Source: an uncultured Clostridium sp.
GTDB lineage: Bacteria; Bacillota; Clostridia; TANB77; CAG-508
Length of the DNA stretch: 50,887 nt
Direction: 5' to 3'
NCBI GenBank assembly: GCA_948437895.1
Contig: CAOJKK010000010.1
Location: 1-50,887, forward strand
In this document: one piece after another, positions 33,679 to 42,661 of the stretch
Position numbering within the stretch: the first letter of the stretch is position 1
Layout of the letters: each line of letters opens with the position of its first letter
Made by a program: the position numbers and the translations under genes
The notes under the pieces: model-generated
Database searches by the model: none
What the model was told of the DNA's origin: nothing
What the model saw: only the letters and a program-made list of their open reading frames with translations

Positions 33679-34610
33679 AAGAAGAATTAAATAAAATACC
33701 AATATTTTTTGCAATAGATGACGCATATACACCACTTCTAGGAGTTGCATTAAGATCTTTGATTGATAATGCAAGTAAAGATTACTATTATTGTATAAAA
33801 ATATTACATACAGATGTAAAAAAAGAACATATGAAACAAATAAAAAAGTTTGAAAATGAGAATGTTAATATAGAATTTGTAGATTTAAGTTATTATATTG
33901 AAAAAGTTAAGGACAAACTTTATACACGTGATTATTATACAAATACAACATACTTTAGACTATTCTTACCAGAACTATATCCTCAATATGATAAAGTTTT
34001 ATATTTGGATAGTGATATTATAGTAGTAGGAGATATATCAGAATTATATAATACAGATATGAGTACAAACTTAGTTGCAGCAGCACCAGATGATATAATC
34101 CAAAAGAACAAGGTGTTTCAAGATTATGCAGAACTAGTTGTAGGAGTTGCAAAATATCAAAATTACTTTAATGCAGGTGTGCTACTAATGAATTTAGATG
34201 AACTTAGAAAGTTTAAGTTCCAAGAAAAGTTTTTGTATTTATTAAGCACTGTAAAATTTTCAGTTGCGCAAGACCAAGATTATTTAAATAGACTATGCAA
34301 AGGAAGAGTAACACTTGTTAGCCATGATTGGGATGTAATGCCATATGTAAATGATGAGACAAAACCAGAAGATATAAAACTTATCCATTATAACTTTGCA
34401 TACAAACCATGGCATTTTGAAGACATTACATATAATGAATATTTTTGGGAATATGCTAAGAAAACAGAATTTTATGATGAAATTGTAAGAATAAAAGACA
34501 GCTATACAGAAGAGCAAAAATTTCAAGATAGAGAAGCTGAAAAAGCACTAGCAGAACTTGCGATTAAAGAGAATTCATGTGTTGGTGATGATAGAATAAA
34601 TAGGGGATAA
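33675..34610 (+). CDS. GT8-family glycosyltransferase, second copy
   Basis: A 311-residue GT8 enzyme. P-I-F-F-A-I-D-D-A-Y at the start, the Y-L-D-S-D-I-I-V metal site near residues 113-120, N-A-G-V-L-L-M-N-L near 161 and I-H-Y-N-F-A-Y-K-P-W near 240 are all standard. The tail is helical and acidic. It is distinct from the preceding GT8, so the two probably add consecutive sugars. Confidence 0.92.
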   Translation: MKEELNKIPIFFAIDDAYTPLLGVALRSLIDNASKDYYYCIKILHTDVKKEHMKQIKKFENENVNIEFVDLSYYIEKVKDKLYTRDYYTNTTYFRLFLPELYPQYDKVLYLDSDIIVVGDISELYNTDMSTNLVAAAPDDIIQKNKVFQDYAELVVGVAKYQNYFNAGVLLMNLDELRKFKFQEKFLYLLSTVKFSVAQDQDYLNRLCKGRVTLVSHDWDVMPYVNDETKPEDIKLIHYNFAYKPWHFEDITYNEYFWEYAKKTEFYDEIVRIKDSYTEEQKFQDREAEKALAELAIKENSCVGDDRINRG

Positions 34611-34614
34611 TTTT

Positions 34615-35547
34615 ATGAAAGTTAAATTAAAACATATAAGAATTAAAAGATCTAGTAATGATAATGTAAAAGAACAAGAAGTACCACTAGAGAAATCAGA
34701 AGATAGAATAAGAGTTTTAGAAAAAATAAAGGAATTAGAAAAAGAAGGAAAATTCGACATAGATGTAGAAGAAGATCCACCTACAATCGTTTTAACACCA
34801 GAAAATATAGATTATCTAAAAAAGAAAATGACAAGCAAAATAAAAAGAGTTTTTGCAAATGAGGTAGGAGAAAGATTTTTAGATAGTTTATTAAAAAACA
34901 ATAAACTTATTATTAAAGAAATAAAAGGAATGGATAATTTAAAAAATGTAACAACAGGTGCTATAGTAACATGCAACCACTTTAATCCATTTGATAGTTT
35001 CTCTATAGAAAAGGTTTTTAGATTATCAGGAAAGATAGAGGATAAAAGGCTATATAAAGTTATAAGAGAAGGAAATTATACAAATTTTCCAGGATTTTAT
35101 GGATTTCTATTTAGAAATTGTGATACACTTCCACTTAGCTCAAATAAAAGAACTATGGTTGAATTTATGAAATCTGTAAAAGTTATTTTAGAACGAGGAG
35201 ATTTTATATTAATATATCCAGAACAGAGTATGTGGTGGAATTATAGAAAACCAAAACCATTGAAATCAGGTGCTTTTAAAATGGCGACAAGAAGCAATGC
35301 ACCTGTTATACCAATATTTATAACAATGGAAGATAGTGATATAATTGGTGACGATGGTTTCCCTGTACAAGAATATACAATAAATATAGAAAAACCAATA
35401 TATCCAGATGAGAACTTATCTGAAAAAGAAAATACTGAAAGTATGAAAGAAAAGAATTATCAAATTTGGAAAGAAATATATGAAGATTTCTATAAAGTAC
35501 CACTTGAATATACATGTTATAAAGATGTTTTAGAAGATATTTCTTAA
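34615..35547 (+). CDS. PlsC-type acyltransferase, longer form
   Basis: A 310-residue protein with an N-terminal charged region of about 110 residues and a PlsC domain. The catalytic H-x4-D is in C-N-H-F-N-P-F-D near residues 120-127 and the substrate Y-P-E motif in Y-P-E-Q-S near 199. There is no strong membrane anchor, so it would act at the membrane surface. It is probably a 1-acylglycerol-3-phosphate acyltransferase-like enzyme for a special lipid, given the adjacent GT8 genes. Confidence 0.85.
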   Translation: MKVKLKHIRIKRSSNDNVKEQEVPLEKSEDRIRVLEKIKELEKEGKFDIDVEEDPPTIVLTPENIDYLKKKMTSKIKRVFANEVGERFLDSLLKNNKLIIKEIKGMDNLKNVTTGAIVTCNHFNPFDSFSIEKVFRLSGKIEDKRLYKVIREGNYTNFPGFYGFLFRNCDTLPLSSNKRTMVEFMKSVKVILERGDFILIYPEQSMWWNYRKPKPLKSGAFKMATRSNAPVIPIFITMEDSDIIGDDGFPVQEYTINIEKPIYPDENLSEKENTESMKEKNYQIWKEIYEDFYKVPLEYTCYKDVLEDIS

Positions 35548-35569
35548 TCATTAAAAAATGGAGTTTTTT

Positions 35570-36340
35570 ATGAGTACAAAAAAAGTTATTTATTATAAAG
35601 ATGAATTGAATGAAGAATTTGCTCCATCTGATTTAGAGCCAAGAGTTATAGATGAGAATTTTAAGTATAGCAAAAATCCTGTATGGGATTTTTGCTCTAT
35701 AATTTTTCAAAATATTTTAAGTATGCCAATAAAAATAGGCTATGCAAAACTAAAATTTAGAATTAAATATGTAGGAAGAGAAAAGTTAAAAGAGTGTAAA
35801 GACACTGGTTATTTTATATATGCTAATCATACTCAAGGGTTTGCAGATACATTTATTCCAAGTATTGCAAACTTTCCTAAAAGAAATTTTCTAATAGTAA
35901 ATCCAGTAAATATATCACTTGAAGGAACAGGGACAATTGTAGAAATGCTAGGAGCAATACCGATTCCAGGAAATAAAAAAGCTATGAAGAATTTCTTAGA
36001 AGTGATAGAAAAAAGAATAGATAACAAATCATCTATTACTATATATCCAGAAGCTCATATTTGGCCATATTATACAAAGATAAGACCATTTAAATCAGTA
36101 TCATTTAAGTACCCAGTAAAACTAAACAAACCATCTTTCTGTATGACAAATACATATCAGAAAAGAGGAAAAGACAAAATAAAAATGGTAACATATATAG
36201 ATGGACCATTTTTCCCGAACCAAGAATTAACACCTAAAGAGCAACAGCAAGATTTAAGAGATAGAATATATAATACTATGGTAGAAAGAAGCAAAAGTAG
36301 CAATGTTGAGTATATAAAATATGTAAAGGCTGAAATATAG
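35570..36340 (+). CDS. PlsC-type acyltransferase, second copy with H-x5-D
   Basis: A 256-residue PlsC-like protein (start at ATG 35570, 6 bases after ATGGAG). The active-site block reads A-N-H-T-Q-G-F-A-D, one residue longer than the classical H-x4-D; Y-P-E-A-H-I-W-P near 162 is the second motif. A membrane-proximal helix lies near residues 38-55. The variant spacing could be normal for this subfamily or change the catalytic geometry. Last gene of the cluster. Confidence 0.82.
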   Translation: MSTKKVIYYKDELNEEFAPSDLEPRVIDENFKYSKNPVWDFCSIIFQNILSMPIKIGYAKLKFRIKYVGREKLKECKDTGYFIYANHTQGFADTFIPSIANFPKRNFLIVNPVNISLEGTGTIVEMLGAIPIPGNKKAMKNFLEVIEKRIDNKSSITIYPEAHIWPYYTKIRPFKSVSFKYPVKLNKPSFCMTNTYQKRGKDKIKMVTYIDGPFFPNQELTPKEQQQDLRDRIYNTMVERSKSSNVEYIKYVKAEI

Positions 36341-36419
36341 AAGTAGAGAAGATGAAAAAGGATAGATTTATTATACTTCATATTAAAGTTAAAAACTATT
36401 TTACAAATTTTACCAAAGA

Positions 36420-36500
36420 AGCCTAGAAAGCGAGAAAATATCAATTGATATTATAATAAAAGCAACAGGATTAACAAAAGAAGAAATAGAACAAATATAG
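36420..36500 (+). pseudogene. C-terminal remnant of an Rpn/PD-(D/E)XK transposase-like gene
   Basis: An open stretch ending at TAG 36500 translates to S-I-D-I-I-I-K-A-T-G-L-T-K-E-E-I-E-Q-I, the characteristic C-terminal helix of Rpn-family recombination-promoting nucleases. The rest of the gene is gone. The remainder of 36341-36626 shows only the terminator below. Confidence 0.5.
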
Positions 36501-36513
36501 ATAATATGCAAAG

Positions 36514-36544
36514 AAGCAGCACTAATATAGTGTTGCTTTTTATA
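36514..36544 (+). terminator. Terminator before copA
   Basis: AAGCAGCACTA and TAGTGTTGCTT (one G-T pair) form the stem, followed by TTTATA. It ends the GT8/PlsC unit or the remnant. Confidence 0.75.
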
Positions 36545-36626
36545 TATTAACAGATGTATAATATTTTAGAAGAACACTTAAAATATGTGTAATATATGAA
36601 AATAAAAAAGTAGAAAGGATTTGAAT

Positions 36627-39155
36627 ATGAAAAAAGTAAAATTCGATATTCAAGGAATGACTTGTAGTAGTTGTAGTAGTCATGTAGAAAGAGCAGTAAA
36701 TAAGTTAGAAGGAATAAAAACGGTAAATGTCAATTTATTATCTAATAATATGACTGTAGAATATGATGAAAAAATTTCAAATGATAATAAAATAATAAAT
36801 GCTGTAATAGATGCAGGTTATGGAGCAAATATAGCAGAGAATAAACAAGAAATAAAAAAAGAAAAAACAACTAATAGTGAAAATGTAATAAAAGGTACAA
36901 AAAAAAGATTAATAACTTCAATATGTTTTTTAATACCACTAATGTATATAGCAATGTACCATATGTTATATGAATGGTTTGGATTACCAATTCCACATAT
37001 TATTGAAACGTTGTTTCATGGAAATGAAAATGCACTAATATTTGCATTTACTCAATTTCTATTAGTTTTACCAATTGTATATGTTAATAGAAATTATTTT
37101 ATTATTGGATTTAAAAGACTATTAAAAAGAAGTCCTAATATGGATTCATTAATTGCGATTGGAAGTTCTGCCGCAATTGCATACGGAATATTTGCAATAT
37201 ATATGATTGGTCATGGCTTAGGACATAATAATATAGATTTAGTAAATAGATATTCAATGGACATATATTTTGAATCAGCTGGAACAATACTTACATTAAT
37301 AACACTTGGAAAATATTTAGAGACAAAGTCTAAAGGGAGAACAAGTGATGCGATTAGTAAACTAATCAATTTAGCACCTAAAACAGCAATAGTTATAAGA
37401 GAAGGAAAAGAGATACAAATAAATACAGAAGAAATTTTAATAGGAGATATAGTACTAATAAAACCTGGACAAGGAATTCCTGTAGATGGAGTAATAATAG
37501 AAGGAAGTTCATCAATAGACCAATCAAGCATAACAGGTGAAAGTATACCAGTAGAAAAAAGTGTAGGAGATGAAATTGTTTCAGGAACTATTAACAAAAA
37601 TGGATACCTAAAAATGAAAGCTACAAAAGTTGGAAATGATACTACACTTTCACAAATTATAAAACTAGTAGAAGAAGCTGCTTCTTCAAAAGCACCAATA
37701 TCAAAACTTGCAGATAAAGTAAGTGGGATATTTGTACCAGTTGTAATAACTATTGCAATACTTGCAACTATCTTTTGGATTTTAAATGGTCAAAGCTTTG
37801 AATTTGCATTAAGTATTGGAATTGCAGTACTTGTAATTTCGTGTCCATGTGCATTAGGACTTGCGACACCTGTTGCAATTATGGTAGGAACAGGAAAAGG
37901 TGCTCAAAATGGAATATTAATAAAGTCAGCAGAAAGTTTAGAATTATTGCATTTGGTAGATACAGTTGTACTAGATAAAACAGGAACAATAACTGAGGGA
38001 AAACCAAAAGTTACAGATATTGTTTCTATGATAGAAGAAAAAGAATTACTTAAAATTGCAGGAAGTATGGAGAAAAATTCAGAACATCCTTTAGCTGATG
38101 CAATTATGGAAAAAGTAAGAGAAGCAGAAGGAGAGATAGCCCATGTGCAAGACTTCATATCAATTACTGGTAGAGGAGTTAAAGGTAAAATAGATAATAC
38201 AGAATACTTTGCTGGAAATATTAATCTCATGAAAGAAAATGGTATTAATACAGATGAAATAGAAAGTAAAGCACAAGAATTCTTGAAGCAAGGTAAAACA
38301 GTTATATACTTTGCTAATAAAAGTGATATAATAGGTATAATTGCAATTGCAGACACAATAAAATCTACAAGTAAACAAGCAATAGAAGAATTAAAAAAGA
38401 GAAATATAGAGGCTGTTATGATAACAGGAGATAATAAAACTGTAGCAGAAGAAATAGGAAAACAAATATCAATTGATAAAATTATCTCAGAAGTATTACC
38501 ACAAGATAAAGAACAGGAAGTTTCCGGGCTGCAAAAACAAGGAAAAAAAGTTGCTTTTGTAGGAGATGGAATTAACGATAGCATAGCTTTAGTAAAAGCA
38601 GATGTAGGAATTGCAATTGGTTCTGGAACAGATATTGCAATAGAATCTGCAGATATTGTATTAATGAAAAATAGTTTACTAGATGTTGTCACTGCGATTG
38701 ATTTAAGTAAAAAAGTAATTAGGAATATAAAAATGAATTTATTTTGGGCATTTTTCTATAACACAATAGGAATACCAGTAGCAGCAGGAATATTTTATTC
38801 TAGCTTTGGATTTAAATTGAATCCTATGATAGGTGCAGCTGCCATGAGTTTAAGTTCTGTTTGCGTTGTTACAAATGCTTTAAGACTTAAGAATTTTAAA
38901 TCAAATTTTAAAAAAGTAAATGAGGAGGAAAATTTAATGAAAGAAAACATACAAACAATTTTAATTGAAGGGATGCAATGTAATCATTGTAAAATGACAG
39001 TAGAGAAAGTATTAAGTTCAATTGATGGAGTTACAAGAGCGGAGGTTAATTTAGAAAGTAAATGTGCAGTAATTGAGACAAATAAAGAAATAGATGAAAA
39101 TAAGATAAATGAATTAATAACAGAAGCAGGATTTGAAGTAAAAGAGATAAAATAA
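36627..39155 (+). CDS. copA: Copper-exporting P1B-type ATPase CopA fused to CopZ-like domain
   Basis: An 842-residue Cu+ export ATPase. The N-terminal HMA domain with M-T-C-S-S-C (residues about 9-14) is followed by eight helices, the S-C-P-C-A-L transport site near 410, D-K-T-G-T phosphorylation site near 450, S-E-H-P-L near 490 and the G-D-G-I-N-D hinge near 645. A C-terminal HMA domain (M-Q-C-N-H-C, in the last ~70 residues) follows where most CopA proteins end. I use ATG 36627 after GAAAGGA. An internal Shine-Dalgarno and ATG before the last domain suggest a separate CopZ product as well (38937-39155). Confidence 0.94.
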   Translation: MKKVKFDIQGMTCSSCSSHVERAVNKLEGIKTVNVNLLSNNMTVEYDEKISNDNKIINAVIDAGYGANIAENKQEIKKEKTTNSENVIKGTKKRLITSICFLIPLMYIAMYHMLYEWFGLPIPHIIETLFHGNENALIFAFTQFLLVLPIVYVNRNYFIIGFKRLLKRSPNMDSLIAIGSSAAIAYGIFAIYMIGHGLGHNNIDLVNRYSMDIYFESAGTILTLITLGKYLETKSKGRTSDAISKLINLAPKTAIVIREGKEIQINTEEILIGDIVLIKPGQGIPVDGVIIEGSSSIDQSSITGESIPVEKSVGDEIVSGTINKNGYLKMKATKVGNDTTLSQIIKLVEEAASSKAPISKLADKVSGIFVPVVITIAILATIFWILNGQSFEFALSIGIAVLVISCPCALGLATPVAIMVGTGKGAQNGILIKSAESLELLHLVDTVVLDKTGTITEGKPKVTDIVSMIEEKELLKIAGSMEKNSEHPLADAIMEKVREAEGEIAHVQDFISITGRGVKGKIDNTEYFAGNINLMKENGINTDEIESKAQEFLKQGKTVIYFANKSDIIGIIAIADTIKSTSKQAIEELKKRNIEAVMITGDNKTVAEEIGKQISIDKIISEVLPQDKEQEVSGLQKQGKKVAFVGDGINDSIALVKADVGIAIGSGTDIAIESADIVLMKNSLLDVVTAIDLSKKVIRNIKMNLFWAFFYNTIGIPVAAGIFYSSFGFKLNPMIGAAAMSLSSVCVVTNALRLKNFKSNFKKVNEEENLMKENIQTILIEGMQCNHCKMTVEKVLSSIDGVTRAEVNLESKCAVIETNKEIDENKINELITEAGFEVKEIK
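38937..39155 (+). CDS. copZ: Possible internally initiated copper chaperone CopZ
   Basis: In frame with copA, GAGGAGG stands 7 bases before ATG 38937. Translation from there would give a free 72-residue HMA domain with the M-Q-C-N-H-C Cu+ site, the size of a normal CopZ. The join to copA (K-V-N-E-E-E-N-L) is itself Shine-Dalgarno-derived sequence, as if a former intergenic region had been read through. The alternative is that the domain is used only as part of CopA. Confidence 0.6.
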   Translation: MKENIQTILIEGMQCNHCKMTVEKVLSSIDGVTRAEVNLESKCAVIETNKEIDENKINELITEAGFEVKEIK

Positions 39156-39165
39156 GGAGAATAAA

Positions 39166-39867
39166 ATGTCAGAACAATTTTCAAGAACAGAATTATTAAT
39201 TGGAAAAGAAGGTTTAAACAAATTAAAAAACGCAAAAGTAGCTATATTTGGAATTGGAGGAGTAGGCTCTTATGTTGTAGAAGGATTAGCAAGGGCAGGC
39301 GTAGGAAACTTTGTACTAGTAGATAATGATGATGTTGCTTTAAGTAATTTGAATAGACAAATCATAGCAACACAAAAAACAATAGGAAAGCCGAAGGTAG
39401 AAGTCGCAAAAGAAAGAATATTAGAAATAAATCCAAATGCTAAAATAGATATATATAAAGAATTTTTTATGCCAGATACTCAAGGAATAATAGATAATTC
39501 AGTATCATATATTGTTGATGCAATAGATACTGTAACTGCTAAAATAGAATTAGTATTGAGAGCGAATAATCTTTCAATACCAATTATATCTAGTATGGGA
39601 ACAGGAAATAAATTAGATCCAACTAGATTTGAAGTAACAGACATATATAAGACAAGTGTATGTCCTTTAGCAAAAGTTATGAGAAAAGAATTAAAAGCAA
39701 GAGGTATAAAAAAACTTAAAGTTGTATATTCAAAAGAAGAACCTATAAAAATAAAAAAAGATGAAACAAAACAAAAACAAGTTCCTGGTAGTATATCATT
39801 TGTGCCATCTGTTGCAGGTTTAATAATAGCAGGAGAAGTTGTAAAAGATATAATAAAACAAATGTAA
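39166..39867 (+). CDS. tcdA: tRNA threonylcarbamoyladenosine dehydratase (TcdA/ThiF family)
   Basis: A 233-residue E1-like enzyme that cyclises t6A37 in tRNA to ct6A. S-R-T-E-L-L-I-G-K-E-G at the N-terminus, the ATP-binding G-I-G-G-V-G-S near residue 26 and the D-N-D-D-V-x-L-S-N-L-N-R-Q block near residues 49-62 are diagnostic of TcdA. It starts 10 bases after copA (RBS AAGGAG) and may be cotranscribed with it. Confidence 0.9.
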   Translation: MSEQFSRTELLIGKEGLNKLKNAKVAIFGIGGVGSYVVEGLARAGVGNFVLVDNDDVALSNLNRQIIATQKTIGKPKVEVAKERILEINPNAKIDIYKEFFMPDTQGIIDNSVSYIVDAIDTVTAKIELVLRANNLSIPIISSMGTGNKLDPTRFEVTDIYKTSVCPLAKVMRKELKARGIKKLKVVYSKEEPIKIKKDETKQKQVPGSISFVPSVAGLIIAGEVVKDIIKQM

Positions 39868-39896
39868 ATATCTTGTTATATAAACAATGTTAATAT

Positions 39897-39954
39897 CAGT
39901 TGACAAAATTTCCAATCAGAATTGATAGAAATCAACTGCTAAAAACAGTATAAT
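39897..39954 (+). promoter_or_regulatory. Promoter region of the XRE operon with inverted repeat
   Basis: A TATAAT at 39949-39954 has no good -35. CAGTTGA (39897) and TCAACTG (39932) form a spaced dyad upstream that could be an operator. Confidence 0.4.
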
Positions 39955-39981
39955 TTTAACCAGAAAGGAAAGGGAAGTTCA

Positions 39982-40650
39982 ATGAATTTTGGAGAAAAAT
40001 TATATGAATTAAGAAAAGAGAAAAAATTATCTCAAGAAGAAGTTGCAGATAAATTAAATGTAACAAGACAAACAGTATCAAAATGGGAAACAAATCAAAG
40101 CACTCCAGATTTTGATAAAGTATTACCATTATGCGAGTTATTTGGAATAAGTGCAGATGAATTATTGTCAGGGAATAAAAAAGAAGAGAATAATACAGAG
40201 AAGAAAACTAAAGAAGTTGAAATTGAAGAAGAAAAAACGCCTTCAAAACAAGAAATAAGAAGAAAATCTGCTGAAGTAGTAAGTACATCAATATTTATTT
40301 ACATAGTAGCAGTGGCACTACTTACTATAGCAATACCAGTTTTAAAAATGAATCCTATAGTAGCATCAGCATTGTTTTTGTGTGCTATTGCTTGGGCTAC
40401 TGCAAGAATAGTAAAACACTATATGTCTATTCCTAAACTTGAAAAAACAAAAGAAGAGAAAAGAGAGAATGAAATTGTTAAGCAAATTAATGGAATAGTT
40501 GGTGCGATTTGTACTGCTATTTATTTCATAGTAAGTTTTGCTACAATGGCTTGGTATATAACTTGGGTAATATTTATAATTAACGGATTAATATGCCAAA
40601 TTATTAAGTTATTATTTATGCTAAAGGAGGAAAAAGAAGATGAAGAATAA
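39982..40650 (+). CDS. Membrane-bound XRE-family regulator
   Basis: A 222-residue protein. Residues 1-62 form an XRE/Cro helix-turn-helix (L-R-K-E-K-K-L-S-Q-E-E-V-A-D-K-L-N-V-T-R-Q-T-V). A charged linker to about residue 95 follows, then three to four hydrophobic segments (from I-F-I-Y-I-V-A-V). Such membrane-tethered regulators usually respond to envelope state. It overlaps the next gene by 11 bases (RBS AAGGAGG inside it), so the two form a regulator-plus-effector pair. Confidence 0.85.
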   Translation: MNFGEKLYELRKEKKLSQEEVADKLNVTRQTVSKWETNQSTPDFDKVLPLCELFGISADELLSGNKKEENNTEKKTKEVEIEEEKTPSKQEIRRKSAEVVSTSIFIYIVAVALLTIAIPVLKMNPIVASALFLCAIAWATARIVKHYMSIPKLEKTKEEKRENEIVKQINGIVGAICTAIYFIVSFATMAWYITWVIFIINGLICQIIKLLFMLKEEKEDEE

Positions 40651-41437
40651 TGGATTAATAATAACTTTAATAATTATTTTAAGTATTTTAATATTTGGAT
40701 TAGTAATGTTATTAGTTTTTTGCTTAAATGGTAACTTTAGATTATTAAATGTATTTGGAAGACTTGGAACAAAAAGTGAAAATGTAATATTTGATGAAAC
40801 TTATGAAATGGATTTAGTTAATAATCTAATGATATTATCAAATGCTGGAGATATTGAATTTAAAGAAAGCATGGATAAGGATATACATATTGTAGCATAT
40901 GGAGAAAAACCTGAAGATTTAAAAGTAACTTTAGATAATAACGAATTAAAAGTGGACTATTCTGAGTATACTAACAATAAAGTGTTTTCATTTAATTTTT
41001 ATACAAATGACATAATTGTATATATTCCAAAAGAATATTCAAAAGAAATTAATATAAATTCTAAATATGGAGATTGCAAAATTTTAGATTTAGAAAAAGC
41101 TATAATTAATATTAATCAAGACTGTGGAGATATAGAATTAGGAAAAGTAAAAGATATAACAATAGATAGCAAATATGGAGATATTAAAATAGATGAAGTG
41201 CTTAACAAATGTACTATAGAATCAAACTGTGGAGATATAAAAATCAATAAAATTGAAATTAAAGAAGATTCATCTATAAAATCAGATTTTGGAGATATAA
41301 AAATTTCTAAGACAAATGACATATATGTTGATGCAAAAACAGATCTTGGAGAGAATAAAGTAAGTACAAATAATAGACATTCTGAGATAACACTTAAAAT
41401 CAAAAATGATTGTGGAGATATAAAAGTAGGAGATTAA
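40640..41437 (+). CDS. DUF4097-type beta-repeat protein with membrane anchor
   Basis: A 265-residue protein with an N-terminal hydrophobic anchor (residues about 6-29) and an extracytoplasmic beta-rich domain. From about residue 140 it has a tandem repeat of roughly 20 residues with a Y/C/F-G-D-I-K-I core (seven occurrences), as in the right-handed beta-helix of DUF4097 proteins such as LiaG. Coupled to the upstream membrane XRE regulator. Its function is unknown; LiaG-like proteins belong to envelope-stress operons. Confidence 0.8.
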   Translation: MKNNGLIITLIIILSILIFGLVMLLVFCLNGNFRLLNVFGRLGTKSENVIFDETYEMDLVNNLMILSNAGDIEFKESMDKDIHIVAYGEKPEDLKVTLDNNELKVDYSEYTNNKVFSFNFYTNDIIVYIPKEYSKEININSKYGDCKILDLEKAIININQDCGDIELGKVKDITIDSKYGDIKIDEVLNKCTIESNCGDIKINKIEIKEDSSIKSDFGDIKISKTNDIYVDAKTDLGENKVSTNNRHSEITLKIKNDCGDIKVGD

Positions 41438-41558
41438 CAATTAACTTAATTTTTAAATAAAATTGAAAAAAATTCCTAAAACTAAAAAAATTTCTAAATT
41501 AAAAACAAGAAAATGCGACATAATATTTACTATAAAATAAAAAAGGAGGAAAACTTTT

Positions 41559-42587
41559 ATGAAAAAAATGGTAAATATTATATCAATTTTTCTTGTTTTA
41601 TTTTTGCTAGCATTTTCAATTAATGTATATGCAGCATCACTAGATACTATTGATATTAAAACAGACAAGCAAACCGTACATCCTGGACAAACAGTAACAT
41701 TAACAGTAGACTTTGGTACACAAATGGGTTCGTATGGTGTAAATGTAGCATATGATAATAACCTATTAGATTATGTATCAACACAAGGAGCAACTGCAAA
41801 TGACACTGGAAGTGTGATAAAAACAACATATCATTATGATGCATCAAGCGGACAAAGTCCAAGAACTAGTATGTCTGTAACTTTCAAAGCAAAAGAAGAT
41901 ATACTAACATCTAATCCAACAGATTTAAGTGTAACATTAGAAGGTATGGGAAATCCAGATGCCTCTATTAGTTATGATGACATTACAACACCTATCGTTA
42001 AAAATATTATAGTAGAACCAGCATATGTTGATTATGATATAGCACTTCAATATACTGGAGATATTATAAAAAATGAAGAAAAAGATATGAAACTAGTAGT
42101 ATCATCAGCAATGGGTAAGAATTATGAACACACAAGAATAATTGCAGAAGCAACAATACCAAGCAATGAAACTGTTAAGCTTCTTGGAACAGATGAACAA
42201 GGTCTAGAGCATGACATTATTGATAGTGGATGGGGCTCAGCAGAAGGTGACCCAATAGGTGGCAAAAATGTTAAAAAAGAATTAAATTTAAGAGGTTTAT
42301 TTACTGGTGCTGGAAAATATTCTATTACATTAAAATTAATTGATAGAGATAATTCAGATAGCGTTATTGCAAGCAAAACTTTTGATATAACAGTAAAAGA
42401 TGAAGCAGGTACAACTCCACCAGCAGATAATAATACTCAAAAACCAGAAAATACTACTCCAAATGGAACAACTAATAATCAAAAACCAAGTACTTTGCCA
42501 AAAACAGGTAGCACAATTTATCTTGCAATCTTACCAATTATAGTAGTACTTGCAGTTGCATATGTCATTTTAAGAAGAAAAGATTAG
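41559..42587 (+). CDS. Sortase-anchored cohesin-domain surface protein
   Basis: A 342-residue secreted protein. It has a signal peptide (residues 1-27, cleavage after V-Y-A-A), a cohesin-like domain from about 30 to 155 (P-G-Q-T-V-T-L-T-V-D; V-A-Y-D-N-N-L-L-D-Y), then a beta-sandwich region to about 280, a Pro/Thr/Asn-rich linker and a C-terminal L-P-K-T-G signal with a hydrophobic helix and R-R-K-D tail. It should be linked to peptidoglycan by the sortase encoded next. The cohesin could bind the dockerin of the hydrolase two genes downstream. RBS AAGGAGG. Confidence 0.88.
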   Translation: MKKMVNIISIFLVLFLLAFSINVYAASLDTIDIKTDKQTVHPGQTVTLTVDFGTQMGSYGVNVAYDNNLLDYVSTQGATANDTGSVIKTTYHYDASSGQSPRTSMSVTFKAKEDILTSNPTDLSVTLEGMGNPDASISYDDITTPIVKNIIVEPAYVDYDIALQYTGDIIKNEEKDMKLVVSSAMGKNYEHTRIIAEATIPSNETVKLLGTDEQGLEHDIIDSGWGSAEGDPIGGKNVKKELNLRGLFTGAGKYSITLKLIDRDNSDSVIASKTFDITVKDEAGTTPPADNNTQKPENTTPNGTTNNQKPSTLPKTGSTIYLAILPIIVVLAVAYVILRRKD

Positions 42588-42661
42588 TATGATAAGAGAT
42601 TTCTTTTAGAAAACCTAGAAGAAATCCTTATTACATAATAATTATATATAGGAGAGCGGTT

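Noticed and set aside
37904-38692. Open minus-strand frame opposite copA
   Set aside because: The copA motifs lie on the other strand, the product has no recognisable feature, and no ribosome binding site precedes it.
41117-41430. Repeat region in the DUF4097 gene as a DNA repeat element
   Set aside because: The repeats (GGAGATATAAAA-like) reflect the protein's G-D-I-K beta-helix turns, not a mobile or structural DNA repeat.
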